From contig NZ_FNVV01000014.1 in the NCBI RefSeq assembly GCF_900108345.1, positions 930,001 through 994,000 on the forward strand: DNA of 64,000 nt. The letters run 5' to 3'. The notes under the pieces were generated by a model. It worked only from the letters and a program-made list of their open reading frames with translations, was not told where the DNA came from and searched no databases. Shown one piece after another: positions 37,675-47,537 of the stretch. The stretch comes from Bacteroides ndongoniae. Its GTDB lineage: Bacteria; Bacteroidota; Bacteroidia; Bacteroidales; Bacteroidaceae. Position 1 is the first letter of the stretch. The number at the start of each line of letters is the position of its first letter. The position numbers and the translations under genes were made by a program.

Positions 37675-37722
37675 GTATAAAAGTGCTCAACGAGCAATCG
37701 TTTGCAGCACTTTTATACTTTT
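37675..37722 (+). terminator. terminator after araA
   Basis: GTATAAAAGTGCT (37675-37687) pairs with AGCACTTTTATAC (37706-37718), a 13-bp perfect stem followed by TTTT. The next kinase gene must then rely on read-through or its own promoter. Confidence 0.8.
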
Positions 37723-37800
37723 AAGTAAGTTGCAAAAGCTGCAAATTACAGATATTTCTAACTTTACATTAACGTTGTACCTTAAACCATTAGTTCCATT

Positions 37801-39399
37801 ATGAAATTAGATGCAAAATCAACTATCGAAACTGGTAAAGCCATCCTTGGTATAGAATTCGGATCCACAAGAATCAAAGCAGTTTTAATCGACCAGGAAA
37901 ACAAACCCATTGCGCAAGGCAGCCATACATGGGAAAACCAATTGGTCGATGGCCTTTGGACATATAGTATTGATGCCATTTGGAACGGATTGCAAGACTG
38001 CTATTCAGATCTTCGTTCCAATGTAAAAGAGTTATATGGCATCGAAATAGAGACTCTGGCAGCCATCGGTATCAGCGCCATGATGCATGGTTACATGGCG
38101 TTCAACAAAGAACAAGAAATCCTTGTTCCTTTCCGCACTTGGAGAAATACTAATACAGGAGAAGCAGCTGCTACCCTGTCCGAGCTGTTTGTCTACAACA
38201 TCCCTCTGAGATGGAGCATTTCACACTTGTATCAAGCTATCTTAAACAAAGAAGAGCATGTAAAAGACATCGATTTCCTGACCACTCTTGCCGGCTACGT
38301 ACACTGGCAGATTACAGGCCAGAAGGTATTAGGCATTGGCGACGCATCCGGTATGCTCCCCATCGATCCGAATACGAAAGATTATTCAGCCGAAATGGTT
38401 TCCAAATTCAATAATCTTATTGCTCCCCAAGGATTCAAATGGACATTACTCGACATTCTTCCCAAAGTATTACTGGCTGGTGAAAATGCAGGTACCCTTA
38501 CAGCCGAAGGAGCCAAGAGACTTGATGTATCCGGACACCTGAAAGCCGGTATTCCCGTATGTCCGCCAGAAGGCGACGCTGGTACAGGTATGGTTGCTAC
38601 CAATGCTGTAAAACAACGCACAGGAAACGTTTCTGCCGGAACTTCCTCATTCTCGATGATTGTACTTGAAAAGGACCTGTCGAAACCTTACGAGATGATC
38701 GATATGGTTACTACCCCCGACGGCAGCCTGGTAGCTATGGTACATTGCAACAACTGTACTTCCGACCTCAATGCCTGGGTCAATCTGTTCAAGGAATATC
38801 AGGAACTCATGGGCATTCCTGTAGACATGAACGAAATCTATGGTAAGCTCTACAACCACGCACTGACAGGCGACACCGACTGCGGAGGCTTGATCTCATA
38901 CAACTATATTTCAGGAGAACCTGTTACTGGCCTTGCTGAAGGAAGACCTTTGTTTGTACGTTCAGCCAACGATAAGTTCAATTTGGCCAACTTCATGCGT
39001 GCACACCTCCATGCATCTGTAGGAGTACTTAAAATAGGTAACGACATTCTCTTCAACGAAGAAAAGATTAAAGTAGACCGAATTACCGGCCATGGTGGCT
39101 TGTTCAAGACCAAAGGAGTAGGTCAAAGAATATTGGCTGCTGCTATCAACTCTCCTATCTCGGTTATGGAAACTGCCGGTGAAGGTGGTGCCTGGGGTAT
39201 TGCCCTGTTAGGATCGTATCTGGTAAACAATGACAAGAAACAGTCGTTGGCCGACTTCCTGGACGAAAAAGTATTTGCCGGAGATGCCGGTGTCGAGATT
39301 GCTCCGACGGCAGAAGACGTTGCAGGCTTCAACGCATATATCGAAAACTATAAAGCTGGTTTACCTATTGAAGAAGCAGCTGCAAAATTCAAAAAATAA
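37801..39399 (+). CDS. FGGY carbohydrate kinase, predicted L-ribulokinase
   Basis: 532 residues of the FGGY family. The N-terminal ATP site is [18 protein letters not shown] (about 17-34) and the C-terminal one is [17 protein letters not shown] with [28 protein letters not shown] and [17 protein letters not shown] lie between. The sequence looks nearer xylulokinase-like FGGY proteins than enterobacterial AraB. The cluster lacks any other kinase between AraA and AraD, so phosphorylation of L-ribulose is the natural role; xylulokinase is the alternative. It follows araA by 146 bp, with a terminator between, and precedes the GH51 gene by 24 nt. Confidence 0.82.
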   Translation: MKLDAKSTIETGKAILGIEFGSTRIKAVLIDQENKPIAQGSHTWENQLVDGLWTYSIDAIWNGLQDCYSDLRSNVKELYGIEIETLAAIGISAMMHGYMAFNKEQEILVPFRTWRNTNTGEAAATLSELFVYNIPLRWSISHLYQAILNKEEHVKDIDFLTTLAGYVHWQITGQKVLGIGDASGMLPIDPNTKDYSAEMVSKFNNLIAPQGFKWTLLDILPKVLLAGENAGTLTAEGAKRLDVSGHLKAGIPVCPPEGDAGTGMVATNAVKQRTGNVSAGTSSFSMIVLEKDLSKPYEMIDMVTTPDGSLVAMVHCNNCTSDLNAWVNLFKEYQELMGIPVDMNEIYGKLYNHALTGDTDCGGLISYNYISGEPVTGLAEGRPLFVRSANDKFNLANFMRAHLHASVGVLKIGNDILFNEEKIKVDRITGHGGLFKTKGVGQRILAAAINSPISVMETAGEGGAWGIALLGSYLVNNDKKQSLADFLDEKVFAGDAGVEIAPTAEDVAGFNAYIENYKAGLPIEEAAAKFKK

Positions 39400-39423
39400 C
39401 CCAACAGAAAAAAGACTACTTTT

Positions 39424-40968
39424 ATGAAAAGTAAATTAATCATCAGCGGTCTTTTCTTGACAGCTTCCCTGTCACTGTCCGCACAAAAGAATGCAACTAT
39501 CACTGTACAGGCCGAACAAGGTACACAAATTATCCCCAAGGAAATCTATGGCCAGTTTGCCGAACATCTGGGTACCTGTATCTATGGAGGCTTATGGGTA
39601 GGCGAGAACTCTGATATTCCCAATATCAAAGGTTACCGCACCGACGTATTCAATGCCCTCAAAGATCTGCAAGTCCCAGTGCTCCGCTGGCCGGGTGGTT
39701 GCTTTGCCGACGAATACCACTGGATGGACGGTATCGGTCCCAAAGAAAATCGCCCCAAAATGGTAAACAACAACTGGGGAGGTACCATCGAAGACAACAG
39801 CTTCGGAACGCACGAGTTCCTGAACCTTTGCGAGATGTTGGGCTGTGAGCCATACATCAGCGGAAATGTAGGTAGCGGTACTGTAGAAGAACTGGCCAAA
39901 TGGGTAGAATATATGACTTCGGAAGGCGACTCTCCGATGGCTAATCTGCGCCGGAAAAACGGCCGCGACAAAGCCTGGAAGGTAAAATATCTGGGAGTAG
40001 GAAACGAAAGCTGGGGATGCGGTGGCAGCATGCGTCCTGAATATTACGCCGATTTGTACCGCCGTTACTCTACCTACTGCCGCAATTACGATGGAAACAA
40101 TCTGTACAAGATAGCCAGTGGTGCCAGCGACTACGACTACAACTGGACAAAAGTTCTGATGGATCGTGTAGGAGCGCGCATGAACGGATTGTCTTTGCAC
40201 TATTACACAGTAACCGGATGGAGCGGAAGCAAAGGTTCGGCTACCCAGTTTAATACGGAAGATTATTACTGGACCATGGGCAAATGCCGCGAGATAGAAG
40301 ATGTCATCAAGAAGCACTGTGCCATTATGGACCAATATGATCCTCAGAAAAACGTAGCACTGATTCTGGACGAATGGGGCACATGGTGGGACGAAGAACC
40401 GGGTACCATCAAAGGGCATCTCTATCAGCAAAACACACTGCGCGATGCTTTTGTAGCTTCTCTGTCACTGGATATTTTCCACAAATATACCGATCGTCTG
40501 AAAATGGCAAACATTGCACAAATTGTCAATGTACTCCAGTCTATGATTCTGACCAAAGGTAAAGAGATGGTATTGACCCCTACGTATTACGTATTCAAAA
40601 TGTATAAAGTACATCAGGACGCTACCTATCTGCCTCTCGAACTGAACTGCGACACGATGAACGTACGCGACAACCGCAAACTGCCTATGATCAGTGCAAC
40701 AGCTTCGAAAGACAAGAACGGTAAAGTTCACCTTTCAATCTCCAATGTTGATGTAGAAAATGCTCAGGAAGTTATTGTAAACCTGCCCGGCATTGAAGCA
40801 AAGAAAGCTGTAGGCGAAATACTTACTTCTAAGGATGTTACCGACTATAACTCATTCGAAAATCCGGAAAAAGTCAAACCAGCTCCCTTTAAAGAAGTAA
40901 AAATCAATAAAGGCGTTATGAAAATCAAACTTCCGGCCAAGTCGATTGTTACTGTCGAGTTACAGTAA
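39424..40968 (+). CDS. GH51 alpha-L-arabinofuranosidase, exported
   Basis: 514 residues, the classical GH51 size. A signal peptide (1-20, ending LSA-Q) is followed by a TIM barrel with acid/base E195 in GVGNESWG and nucleophile E317 in [10 protein letters not shown], then a C-terminal beta domain. Other family stretches are [19 protein letters not shown] and HTLR-type NTLRDAFVA. It releases L-arabinofuranose from short oligosaccharides in the periplasm. Placement within the arabinose (AraR-type) cluster, not the HTCS operons, means both regulators may contribute GH51 activity. It differs from the GH51 at 9244, which has an extra N-terminal binding domain. Confidence 0.94.
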   Translation: MKSKLIISGLFLTASLSLSAQKNATITVQAEQGTQIIPKEIYGQFAEHLGTCIYGGLWVGENSDIPNIKGYRTDVFNALKDLQVPVLRWPGGCFADEYHWMDGIGPKENRPKMVNNNWGGTIEDNSFGTHEFLNLCEMLGCEPYISGNVGSGTVEELAKWVEYMTSEGDSPMANLRRKNGRDKAWKVKYLGVGNESWGCGGSMRPEYYADLYRRYSTYCRNYDGNNLYKIASGASDYDYNWTKVLMDRVGARMNGLSLHYYTVTGWSGSKGSATQFNTEDYYWTMGKCREIEDVIKKHCAIMDQYDPQKNVALILDEWGTWWDEEPGTIKGHLYQQNTLRDAFVASLSLDIFHKYTDRLKMANIAQIVNVLQSMILTKGKEMVLTPTYYVFKMYKVHQDATYLPLELNCDTMNVRDNRKLPMISATASKDKNGKVHLSISNVDVENAQEVIVNLPGIEAKKAVGEILTSKDVTDYNSFENPEKVKPAPFKEVKINKGVMKIKLPAKSIVTVELQ

Positions 40969-41044
40969 ATCAGAGCAAAAGACTTATTGTACTTTAAACA
41001 AGAAGAAGGCAAAAATATCTGAAAAAAAAGAGTAACTATCCTTG

Positions 41045-41074
41045 TTGCTAATTGCACATAAAGAGTTATCTTTG
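41045..41074 (+). promoter_or_regulatory. transketolase promoter
   Basis: TTG (41045-41047), 19 nt, TATCTTTG (41067-41074): an excellent Bacteroides vegetative promoter, leaving a leader of about 65-70 nt before the ATG at 41146. Confidence 0.7.
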
Positions 41075-41145
41075 TCCCTGTCATTTATGAACAAGCGTTA
41101 GTTACTCTGCTCTATCAAGCTAACAAAAACTAATTTATTATCAAT

Positions 41146-43155
41146 ATGAACGACAACAAACTTATGAACCTTGCAGCAAACAACATTCGTATCCTTGCTG
41201 CTTCTATGGTTGAGAAAGCTAATTCCGGACACCCGGGTGGCGCAATGGGTGGCGCCGACTTTGTCAATGTACTGTTCTCTGAATTTCTGGTATATGATCC
41301 TGAAAACCCGACATGGGAAGGACGCGACCGCTTCTTCCTTGACCCGGGTCATATGTCACCGATGCTTTACTCACAGCTCGCATTAACAGGCAAGTTCACA
41401 TTGGATGAATTAAAAGAATTCCGTCAATGGGGAAGCCCGACTCCGGGACATCCCGAACGTGACGTTATGCGTGGAATTGAAAACACATCCGGCCCGCTCG
41501 GTCAAGGACATACTTTTGCTGTAGGTGCAGCCATCGCAGCCAAATTCCTGAAAGCACGTTTTGGCGAGGTTATGAATCAGACCATTTATGCTTATATATC
41601 CGATGGTGGTATACAGGAAGAGATTTCTCAAGGTGCAGGACGTATTGCAGGAACACTGGGATTGGACAACCTGATCATGTTCTACGACTCCAACGATATT
41701 CAGCTTTCTACCGAAACCAAAGCTGTAACTATCGAAGATACTGCCAAGAAATATGAGGCATGGGGTTGGAAAGTGATTAAGATCGACGGAAATAATGCCG
41801 ACGAAATTCGCAATGCCCTGAACGAGGCTAAGGCTGAACAAGAACGTCCTACCCTCATCATCGGTCATACTGTTATGGGTAAGGGAGCACGCAAGGCCGA
41901 CGGCAGCAGCTACGAAGCCAACTGTGCTACACACGGTGCCCCGCTGGGTGGCGATGCATACATCAATACCATCAAGAATCTGGGTGGCGATCCTACCAAT
42001 CCGTTTGTCATCTTCCCCGAAGTAGAAGAACTGTATGCCAAACGTGCTGCCGAACTGAAAGAAATCATGAAGCAAAAGTATGCTGAAAAAGCTGCTTGGG
42101 CTCAGGCTAACCCGGAAAAGGCAGCCAAACTGGAGCAATTCTTCTCTGGCAAAGCTCCTCAAGTCAACTGGGAAGCTATCGAGCAAAAGGCTGGAGCTGC
42201 CACACGTGCCGCATCGGCTACCGTACTGGGTGCTTTGGCAACTCAGGTAGAAAACATGATCGTTGCTTCTGCCGACCTTTCCAACTCTGACAAGACCGAC
42301 GGTTTCCTGAAGAAGACACATGCCTTCCAGAAAGGTGACTTCACCGGTGCTTTCTTCCAGGCAGGTGTAGCCGAGCTGACTATGGCTTGCTGCTGCATCG
42401 GTATGGCTCTGCACGGTGGTGTAATTCCGGCTTGCGGTACATTCTTCGTATTCTCCGACTACATGAAGCCCGCAGTTCGTATGGCTGCCCTCATGGAAGT
42501 TCCTGTGAAGTTCATCTGGACACACGATGCCTTCCGCGTAGGCGAAGATGGCCCGACTCACGAACCGGTAGAACAGGAAGCACAAATCCGTCTGATGGAG
42601 AAACTGAAGAATCATAAAGGTCACAATTCTACATTGGTACTCCGCCCGGCCGATGCCGAAGAGACTACTGTAGCATGGAGACTGGCCATGGAGAATACGA
42701 CTACTCCTACAGCTCTGATCTTCTCACGTCAGAACATTGCCAATCTGCCCGCAGGCAACGACTACTCACAAGCAGCCAAGGGTGCTTACATCGTAGCAGG
42801 TTCCGATGCCAATCCCGATGTTATCCTGGTAGCTTCTGGTTCTGAAGTGTCTACACTGGTAGCAGGAGCCGAACTGTTGCGTAAAGATGGTGTCAAGGTA
42901 CGTATCGTATCAGCTCCGTCCGAAGGTCTGTTCCGCAGCCAGGCACCCGGATATCAGGAAAGCATTATTCCGGCCGATGCCAAAGTATTCGGTCTGACTG
43001 CCGGTCTGCCTGTCAACCTGCAAGGTTTGGTAGGTGCACATGGTAAAATCTGGGGCTTGGAATCATTCGGTTTCTCTGCTCCTTACAAAGTATTGGATGA
43101 AAAATTGGGCTTTACGGCCGACAACGTTTACAAGCAGGTAAAAGCCATGCTCTAA
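41146..43155 (+). CDS. tkt: transketolase
   Basis: 669 residues, full length. It transfers two-carbon units between pentose, tetrose and triose phosphates using thiamine pyrophosphate and magnesium. Seen are SGHPGGAMGGADF at the N-terminus, GPLGQGHTFAVGAAIA, the TPP motif starting SDGGIQEEISQG and ending FYDSN, and the pyrimidine-domain stretch WTHDAFRVGEDGPTHEPVEQ. It takes xylulose 5-phosphate made by the arabinose genes upstream. A GAACGCAG/CTGCGTTC hairpin (43187-43225) separates it from rpiB. Confidence 0.96.
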   Translation: MNDNKLMNLAANNIRILAASMVEKANSGHPGGAMGGADFVNVLFSEFLVYDPENPTWEGRDRFFLDPGHMSPMLYSQLALTGKFTLDELKEFRQWGSPTPGHPERDVMRGIENTSGPLGQGHTFAVGAAIAAKFLKARFGEVMNQTIYAYISDGGIQEEISQGAGRIAGTLGLDNLIMFYDSNDIQLSTETKAVTIEDTAKKYEAWGWKVIKIDGNNADEIRNALNEAKAEQERPTLIIGHTVMGKGARKADGSSYEANCATHGAPLGGDAYINTIKNLGGDPTNPFVIFPEVEELYAKRAAELKEIMKQKYAEKAAWAQANPEKAAKLEQFFSGKAPQVNWEAIEQKAGAATRAASATVLGALATQVENMIVASADLSNSDKTDGFLKKTHAFQKGDFTGAFFQAGVAELTMACCCIGMALHGGVIPACGTFFVFSDYMKPAVRMAALMEVPVKFIWTHDAFRVGEDGPTHEPVEQEAQIRLMEKLKNHKGHNSTLVLRPADAEETTVAWRLAMENTTTPTALIFSRQNIANLPAGNDYSQAAKGAYIVAGSDANPDVILVASGSEVSTLVAGAELLRKDGVKVRIVSAPSEGLFRSQAPGYQESIIPADAKVFGLTAGLPVNLQGLVGAHGKIWGLESFGFSAPYKVLDEKLGFTADNVYKQVKAML

Positions 43156-43272
43156 ACGGTTGAAGACCTCTCGTCCAAACCATATTGAACGCAGACAGTG
43201 CAACTTCTTTTGCCTGCCTGCGTTCTGTCAATCATTGCAATCAGAATAGTAAATCTTAAACCGACATAAGAA

Positions 43273-43710
43273 ATGAAAACAATAGGAATTTGTTCCGACC
43301 ACGCAGGATACGAACTGAAGCAATACGTCCGTACCTGGTTGGAAGCCAAAGGCTGGGAATATAAGGATTTTGGCACCTACTCTACCGAAAGTTGCGACTA
43401 TGCCGACTTCGCCCATCCGCTGGCCAACGCTGTAGAAGCAGGCGAGTGCTATCCGGGCATTGCCATCTGCGGAAGCGGTAACGGAATCAACATGACCCTG
43501 AACAAACACCAAAGCATTCGTGCCGCACTGTGCTGGATCCCCGAAATATCTCATCTGGCACGCCAGCACAACGATGCCAATGTGCTCGTGATGCCCGGTC
43601 GTTTCATCACCACAGACGAAGCAGACAAGATTCTTACCGAATTCTTCAACACAGCATTCGAAGGTGGACGCCACCAACGTCGAATCGATAAGATTCCCGT
43701 AAGCAAATAA
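43273..43710 (+). CDS. rpiB: ribose-5-phosphate isomerase B
   Basis: 145 residues of the RpiB/LacAB family. It interconverts ribose 5-phosphate and ribulose 5-phosphate. Motifs are ICSDHAGYELKQYV at the start, GIAICGSGNGINMTLNKH with the active-site Cys, and HNDANVLVMPGRFI. It pairs with the transketolase upstream in the non-oxidative pentose phosphate pathway. A large hairpin with a T-run ends the unit. Confidence 0.95.
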   Translation: MKTIGICSDHAGYELKQYVRTWLEAKGWEYKDFGTYSTESCDYADFAHPLANAVEAGECYPGIAICGSGNGINMTLNKHQSIRAALCWIPEISHLARQHNDANVLVMPGRFITTDEADKILTEFFNTAFEGGRHQRRIDKIPVSK

Positions 43711-43770
43711 GAGAAAATACAGCAAAAGCGTTTCTCTACAAAGAAAGCTCCTTGTTTTGCTTTCTCCATT

Positions 43771-43850
43771 CAGGTATAGAAGAATAGTGACCAGCACTGC
43801 CCTATTACAACCAGCAGTAGAAGTCACGATTGTTCTATACCTGTTTTTTT
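43771..43850 (+). terminator. large hairpin terminator after rpiB
   Basis: A 21-nt left arm (43771-43791, starting CAGGTATAGAA) pairs with the right arm at 43823-43843 with two mismatches. The 31-nt loop contains a short CTGC-type inner repeat. Eight T follow. It is much longer than a normal terminator stem. Confidence 0.75.
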
Positions 43851-44099
43851 TATTATCTTTCTATCCGCTACTTCACAGTCGACTCCCCAATACTCTCCCA
43901 CCTCTTGACAGCCCCCTTCAAACGGCTTGCGAGCAACACTTGCATACCTCGCGAACACTATCTACACAAACAACAGAACACCATCACCTGTAAAGCAGCA
44001 TTCTTTAGAATTCTGTTCATACACCTCACTTTTCTGACATTCTGATAGAAAAACACTGTAAGTAAGGCGATTCATTACTATTTTTCACATATAAGATGC
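43851..44099. other. gene-free interval between rpiB and the kor operon
   Basis: About 250 bp, C-rich then AT-rich, without a gene. Two weak 22-bp phased segments (43929-43950 and 43951-43972, both starting GCGA) look like decayed relatives of the tandem repeats at 17333. Confidence 0.4.
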
Positions 44100-44128
44100 T
44101 TGATGTCTGCAAATAAAAACTATCTTTG
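44100..44128 (+). promoter_or_regulatory. promoter of the TPR-kor operon
   Basis: TTG (44100-44102), 18 nt, TATCTTTG (44121-44128), 30 nt before the TPR gene ATG. Confidence 0.65.
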
Positions 44129-44158
44129 TGGTTGAATAAACCCGATGCTGAATAAAAT

Positions 44159-44434
44159 ATGGAATCATTAGTCACCATCAAAGAGCTTATCAACCAAGGA
44201 AATGTAGAACAAGCCATCCGGCAACTTGACGAATTTCTGCAAAGTGCTTCCTCGTGCCTCGACGAAGCTTACTATCTGCGCGGAAATGCCTATCGGAAAC
44301 TGGGCAACTGGCAACAGGCACTCAACAATTATCAGTATGCCATCGACATCAACCCACAAAGTCCTGCCAAGGAAGCCCACCGCATGGTGATGGATATTCT
44401 AAATTTCTACAACAAAGACATGTATAATCAATAA
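44159..44434 (+). CDS. small tetratricopeptide-repeat protein
   Basis: 91 residues with one to two TPR units (about 28-80: LDEAYYLRGNAYRKLGNWQQALNNY is the clear repeat). It has no signal peptide, so it is cytosolic. TPR units bind partner peptides. It is the first gene of the operon, 20 nt ahead of the ferredoxin-like subunit, so a role in assembly or partner binding for the oxidoreductase is plausible but unproven. Confidence 0.8.
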   Translation: MESLVTIKELINQGNVEQAIRQLDEFLQSASSCLDEAYYLRGNAYRKLGNWQQALNNYQYAIDINPQSPAKEAHRMVMDILNFYNKDMYNQ

Positions 44435-44454
44435 CATATAAAGGAACGTAAATT

Positions 44455-44682
44455 ATGGCAAAAATCAAAGGAGCAATCGTTGTTGACACCGAACGTTGCA
44501 AAGGCTGCAACCTGTGTGCCGTGGCTTGTCCACTCCATGTAATAGCCCTCACCAAAGAGGTGAACGTAAAAGGGTATAACTATGCCCACCAGATATTGGA
44601 AGATACGTGTAACGGATGCGCATCGTGCGCTACAGTTTGTCCGGACGGATGTATCTCTGTTTATAAAGTAAAAGTTGAATAA
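44455..44682 (+). CDS. korD: 2-oxoacid:ferredoxin oxidoreductase, ferredoxin-like (delta) subunit
   Basis: 75 residues with two 4Fe-4S motifs, CKGCNLCAVACP (about 17-28) and CNGCASCATVCP (about 54-65). It passes electrons from the TPP-containing catalytic subunits to ferredoxin. It lies directly upstream of the alpha subunit and its start follows a purine-rich ribosome site. The four-subunit order delta-alpha-(small protein)-beta-gamma is seen here. Confidence 0.9.
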   Translation: MAKIKGAIVVDTERCKGCNLCAVACPLHVIALTKEVNVKGYNYAHQILEDTCNGCASCATVCPDGCISVYKVKVE

Positions 44683-44694
44683 ATCAGATTGAAT

Positions 44695-45780
44695 ATGGCA
44701 GAAGAAGTTGTATTAATGAAAGGTAACGAAGCCATCGCCCACGCAGCTATACGTTGCGGAGCCGACGGTTACTTCGGTTACCCCATCACTCCTCAATCGG
44801 AGGTTTTGGAAACTCTTGCAGAACTGAAGCCTTGGGAAACCACCGGCATGGTAGTGCTTCAGGCAGAAAGTGAAGTAGCCGCCATCAACATGGTATATGG
44901 AGGTGCAGGAAGCGGTAAAATGGTGATGACCTCGTCGTCGAGCCCGGGTGTCAGCCTGAAACAGGAAGGTATCTCATACTTGGCCGGAGCCGAATTGCCC
45001 TGCCTCATTGTAAACGTAATGCGCGGCGGCCCCGGACTGGGAACCATTCAGCCCAGCCAGGCCGATTACTTCCAGACCGTCAAAGGCGGCGGACACGGCG
45101 ATTACCGTCTGATAGCCCTTGCACCGGCTTCGGTACAGGAAATGGCCGATTTCGTAGGACTGGGATTCGAACTGGCTTTCAAGTACCGCAACCCCGCTAT
45201 CATCCTGGCCGACGGCGTTATCGGACAGATGATGGAAAAAGTAGTGCTTCCTCCTCAAAAGCCACGCCGCACCGACGAAGAAGTTATCGCTCAATGTCCT
45301 TGGGCCACTACCGGAAAGACCAAAGACCGCAAACCCAACATCATCACTTCCCTCGAACTGAAACCCGAAGAAATGGAAAAGAACAACATCCGTTTCCAGG
45401 CCAAATACAGGGAAATTGAAAAGAACGAAGTGCGCTTCGAGGAAATCAACTGCGAAGATGCCGACTACCTCATCATAGCCTTTGGCTCAATGGCACGTAT
45501 CGGACAGAAAAGCATGGAACTGGCACGTAAGGAAGGAATCAAAGTCGGAATCTTGCGTCCTATCACTCTGTGGCCTTTCCCGACACAGGCAATTGCTGCA
45601 TATGCCGACAAGGTAAAAGGTATCCTCGTAACAGAGCTGAATGCCGGCCAAATGGTAGAAGATGTACGTCTGGCCGTGAACGGAAAAGTCAAGGTAGAAC
45701 ACTTCGGACGCTTGGGTGGTATCGTGCCCGACCCCGACGAAATCGTGGCAGCTCTGAAAGAAAAAGTAATCAACGGATAA
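44695..45780 (+). CDS. korA: 2-oxoacid:ferredoxin oxidoreductase, alpha subunit (KorA/VorB type)
   Basis: 361 residues from the ATG at 44695 (a TTG at 44689 is less likely). It contains the pyrimidine-binding domain of the PFOR superfamily: GADGYFGYPITPQSEVLE at the N-terminus, VMTSSSSPGVSLKQEG, and MRGGPGLGTIQPSQADY. It oxidises 2-oxoglutarate (or branched-chain 2-oxoacids) with CoA, reducing ferredoxin. Such proteins are annotated both as KorA and VorB, and sequence alone does not settle substrate. For Bacteroides the 2-oxoglutarate enzyme fits the reductive, split TCA cycle. Confidence 0.88.
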   Translation: MAEEVVLMKGNEAIAHAAIRCGADGYFGYPITPQSEVLETLAELKPWETTGMVVLQAESEVAAINMVYGGAGSGKMVMTSSSSPGVSLKQEGISYLAGAELPCLIVNVMRGGPGLGTIQPSQADYFQTVKGGGHGDYRLIALAPASVQEMADFVGLGFELAFKYRNPAIILADGVIGQMMEKVVLPPQKPRRTDEEVIAQCPWATTGKTKDRKPNIITSLELKPEEMEKNNIRFQAKYREIEKNEVRFEEINCEDADYLIIAFGSMARIGQKSMELARKEGIKVGILRPITLWPFPTQAIAAYADKVKGILVTELNAGQMVEDVRLAVNGKVKVEHFGRLGGIVPDPDEIVAALKEKVING

Positions 45781-45792
45781 AGAACGTAAAGA

Positions 45793-45966
45793 ATGGATTC
45801 TGACAAAATAAGAAACGTGCTGAACATCCTCTTCCTGATACTTGCCGTAGCAGCTGTCATTACTTACTTTGTGGCCAAAGACGATTTCATGATGTTCGTC
45901 TACGTCTGCAGCGCAGCCATTTTCGTCAAGGTAATGGAGTTTTTCATACGTTTCACCAACAGATAA
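45793..45966 (+). CDS. 57-residue membrane protein inside the kor operon
   Basis: A short frame from an ATG at 45793 to TAA at 45966, 12 nt after korA and 12 nt before the korB ATG. The protein begins MDSDKIRNVLNILFLILAV and has two predicted membrane helices (about 9-27 and 33-51), ending RFTNR. It fits the operon spacing exactly and has normal codon use. I do not know the family. Placement suggests a membrane anchor or accessory for the oxidoreductase. Confidence 0.8.
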   Translation: MDSDKIRNVLNILFLILAVAAVITYFVAKDDFMMFVYVCSAAIFVKVMEFFIRFTNR

Positions 45967-45978
45967 GGAGAAGTGATT

Positions 45979-46740
45979 ATGACAAAAGAAGATATTATAA
46001 AGCCCGAGAATCTGGTTTACAAGAAACCGACTCTGATGAACGACAACCCCATGCACTACTGTCCGGGATGCAGCCACGGTGTAGTCCACAAGCTGATAGC
46101 CGAGGTAATCGAAGAGATGGGCATGGAAGACAAAGCTATCGGAATCTCTCCGGTAGGATGCGCCGTATTCATCTACAACTATTTGGATATCGACTGGCAG
46201 GAAGCCGCACACGGACGTGCGCCCGCACTGGCCACTGCCATCAAGCGCCTCTGGCCCAGCCGACTGGTATTCACCTATCAGGGCGATGGCGACTTGGCCT
46301 GCATCGGTACAGCCGAAACCATCCATGCGCTGAACCGTGGTGAAAACATCACCATCATCTTCATCAACAACGCCATCTACGGTATGACCGGCGGACAAAT
46401 GGCTCCGACTACCCTTGTCGGCATGAAGACAGCTACCTGTCCTTACGGACGCGACGTACACCTGCACGGCTATCCGCTGAAGATGGCCGATATCGCCGCA
46501 CAACTGGAAGGCACAGCCTACGTAACGCGCCAGAGCGTACAATCCGTACCCGCCATCCGCAAGGCCAAGAAAGCCATCCGCAAGGCATTCGAAAACTCCA
46601 TGGCCGGAAAAGGCAGCAACCTTGTCGAAATTGTATCGACCTGCAACTCGGGCTGGAAAATGTCGCCGGAGAAGGCTAACAAATGGATGGAAGAGAACAT
46701 GTTCCCCTTCTATCCGCTGGGAGACTTGAAAGATAAATAA
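45979..46740 (+). CDS. korB: 2-oxoacid:ferredoxin oxidoreductase, beta subunit (TPP-binding)
   Basis: 253 residues from the ATG at 45979; AAGGAG lies 11 nt upstream, and a GTG at 45973 is the alternative. It binds thiamine pyrophosphate and a 4Fe-4S cluster. Seen are HYCPGCSHGVVHKL at about 24-37, the TPP motif YQGDGDLACIGTAET, and NNAIYGMTGGQMAPTT. It joins the alpha, gamma and ferredoxin-like subunits. It is followed 18 nt later by the gamma subunit. Confidence 0.93.
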   Translation: MTKEDIIKPENLVYKKPTLMNDNPMHYCPGCSHGVVHKLIAEVIEEMGMEDKAIGISPVGCAVFIYNYLDIDWQEAAHGRAPALATAIKRLWPSRLVFTYQGDGDLACIGTAETIHALNRGENITIIFINNAIYGMTGGQMAPTTLVGMKTATCPYGRDVHLHGYPLKMADIAAQLEGTAYVTRQSVQSVPAIRKAKKAIRKAFENSMAGKGSNLVEIVSTCNSGWKMSPEKANKWMEENMFPFYPLGDLKDK

Positions 46741-46758
46741 TTCAAAAGAAGAAAGACA

Positions 46759-47301
46759 ATGAAAACAGAAATCATCATATCTGGCTTCGGCGGACAAGGT
46801 GTACTGTCCATGGGTAAAATCCTGGCTTACTCGGGATTGATGGAAGACAAGGAAGTGACATGGATGCCTGCCTACGGACCGGAGCAGCGTGGAGGTACGG
46901 CCAACGTAACTGTCATCGTAAGCGATGATAAGATCTCCTCCCCCATCCTCAGTAAGTACGATGCGGCCATCATCCTGAACCAGCCATCGCTCGAAAAGTT
47001 CGAAAGCAAGGTTAAACCCGGTGGTGTCCTGATCTACGACGGATACGGCATCATCAACCCACCCACCCGTAAAGACATTCACGTTTACCGCATCGACGCT
47101 ATGGATGCAGCCAACGAAATGAACAACGCCAAGGCGTTCAACATGATTGTACTGGGCGGTCTGCTGAAAATCATGCCTATCGTCACACTGGAAAACGTCA
47201 TCAAAGGCCTGAAGAAAACCCTGCCCGAACGGCATCATCACCTCATCCCCATGAACGAGGAAGCCATCAAACGAGGCATGGAGCTGATCAAAGAAGTATA
47301 A
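46759..47301 (+). CDS. korC: 2-oxoacid:ferredoxin oxidoreductase, gamma subunit
   Basis: 180 residues of the PFOR gamma/POR domain family: GFGGQGVLSMGKILAYSG at the N-terminus, MPAYGPEQRGGTANV and the central VLNQPS-type stretch ILNQPSLEKF. It completes the CoA-binding part of the complex. It is the last gene of the operon and a strong hairpin terminator lies 28 nt downstream. Confidence 0.93.
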   Translation: MKTEIIISGFGGQGVLSMGKILAYSGLMEDKEVTWMPAYGPEQRGGTANVTVIVSDDKISSPILSKYDAAIILNQPSLEKFESKVKPGGVLIYDGYGIINPPTRKDIHVYRIDAMDAANEMNNAKAFNMIVLGGLLKIMPIVTLENVIKGLKKTLPERHHHLIPMNEEAIKRGMELIKEV

Positions 47302-47329
47302 GCCGCAAGGCACAAATATTCAGTTGAGT

Positions 47330-47362
47330 AAAAAAGGATGCGATAATCGCATCCTTTTTTTG
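47330..47362 (+). terminator. terminator of the kor operon
   Basis: GGATGCGAT and ATCGCATCC flank a very short loop, within A and T runs (AAAAAA before, TTTTTTT after). Confidence 0.92.
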
Positions 47363-47537
47363 TATCTGTACATGAACAATTAAGAATGAACGATGTTTGA
47401 CAAAGTGTCCAGCTAAGCAGAGATAGTTTCCAAAAACTGTCTACTGATATAGTCTATTAAACCCCAAAGCATCTAATTAAAATCAAGAAAAGACATTTCT
47501 TCTCTTAGCCCCTCTCCACCGCCCAACCTTCTACTTA

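Noticed and set aside
43929..43972. Fourth 22-bp tandem array
   Set aside because: Only two weakly similar units starting GCGA can be aligned; too degenerate to call.
45487..47313. 608-codon minus-strand open frame opposite korA, korB and korC
   Set aside because: It is the mirror of three recognisable oxidoreductase genes; composition is typical of an antisense shadow.
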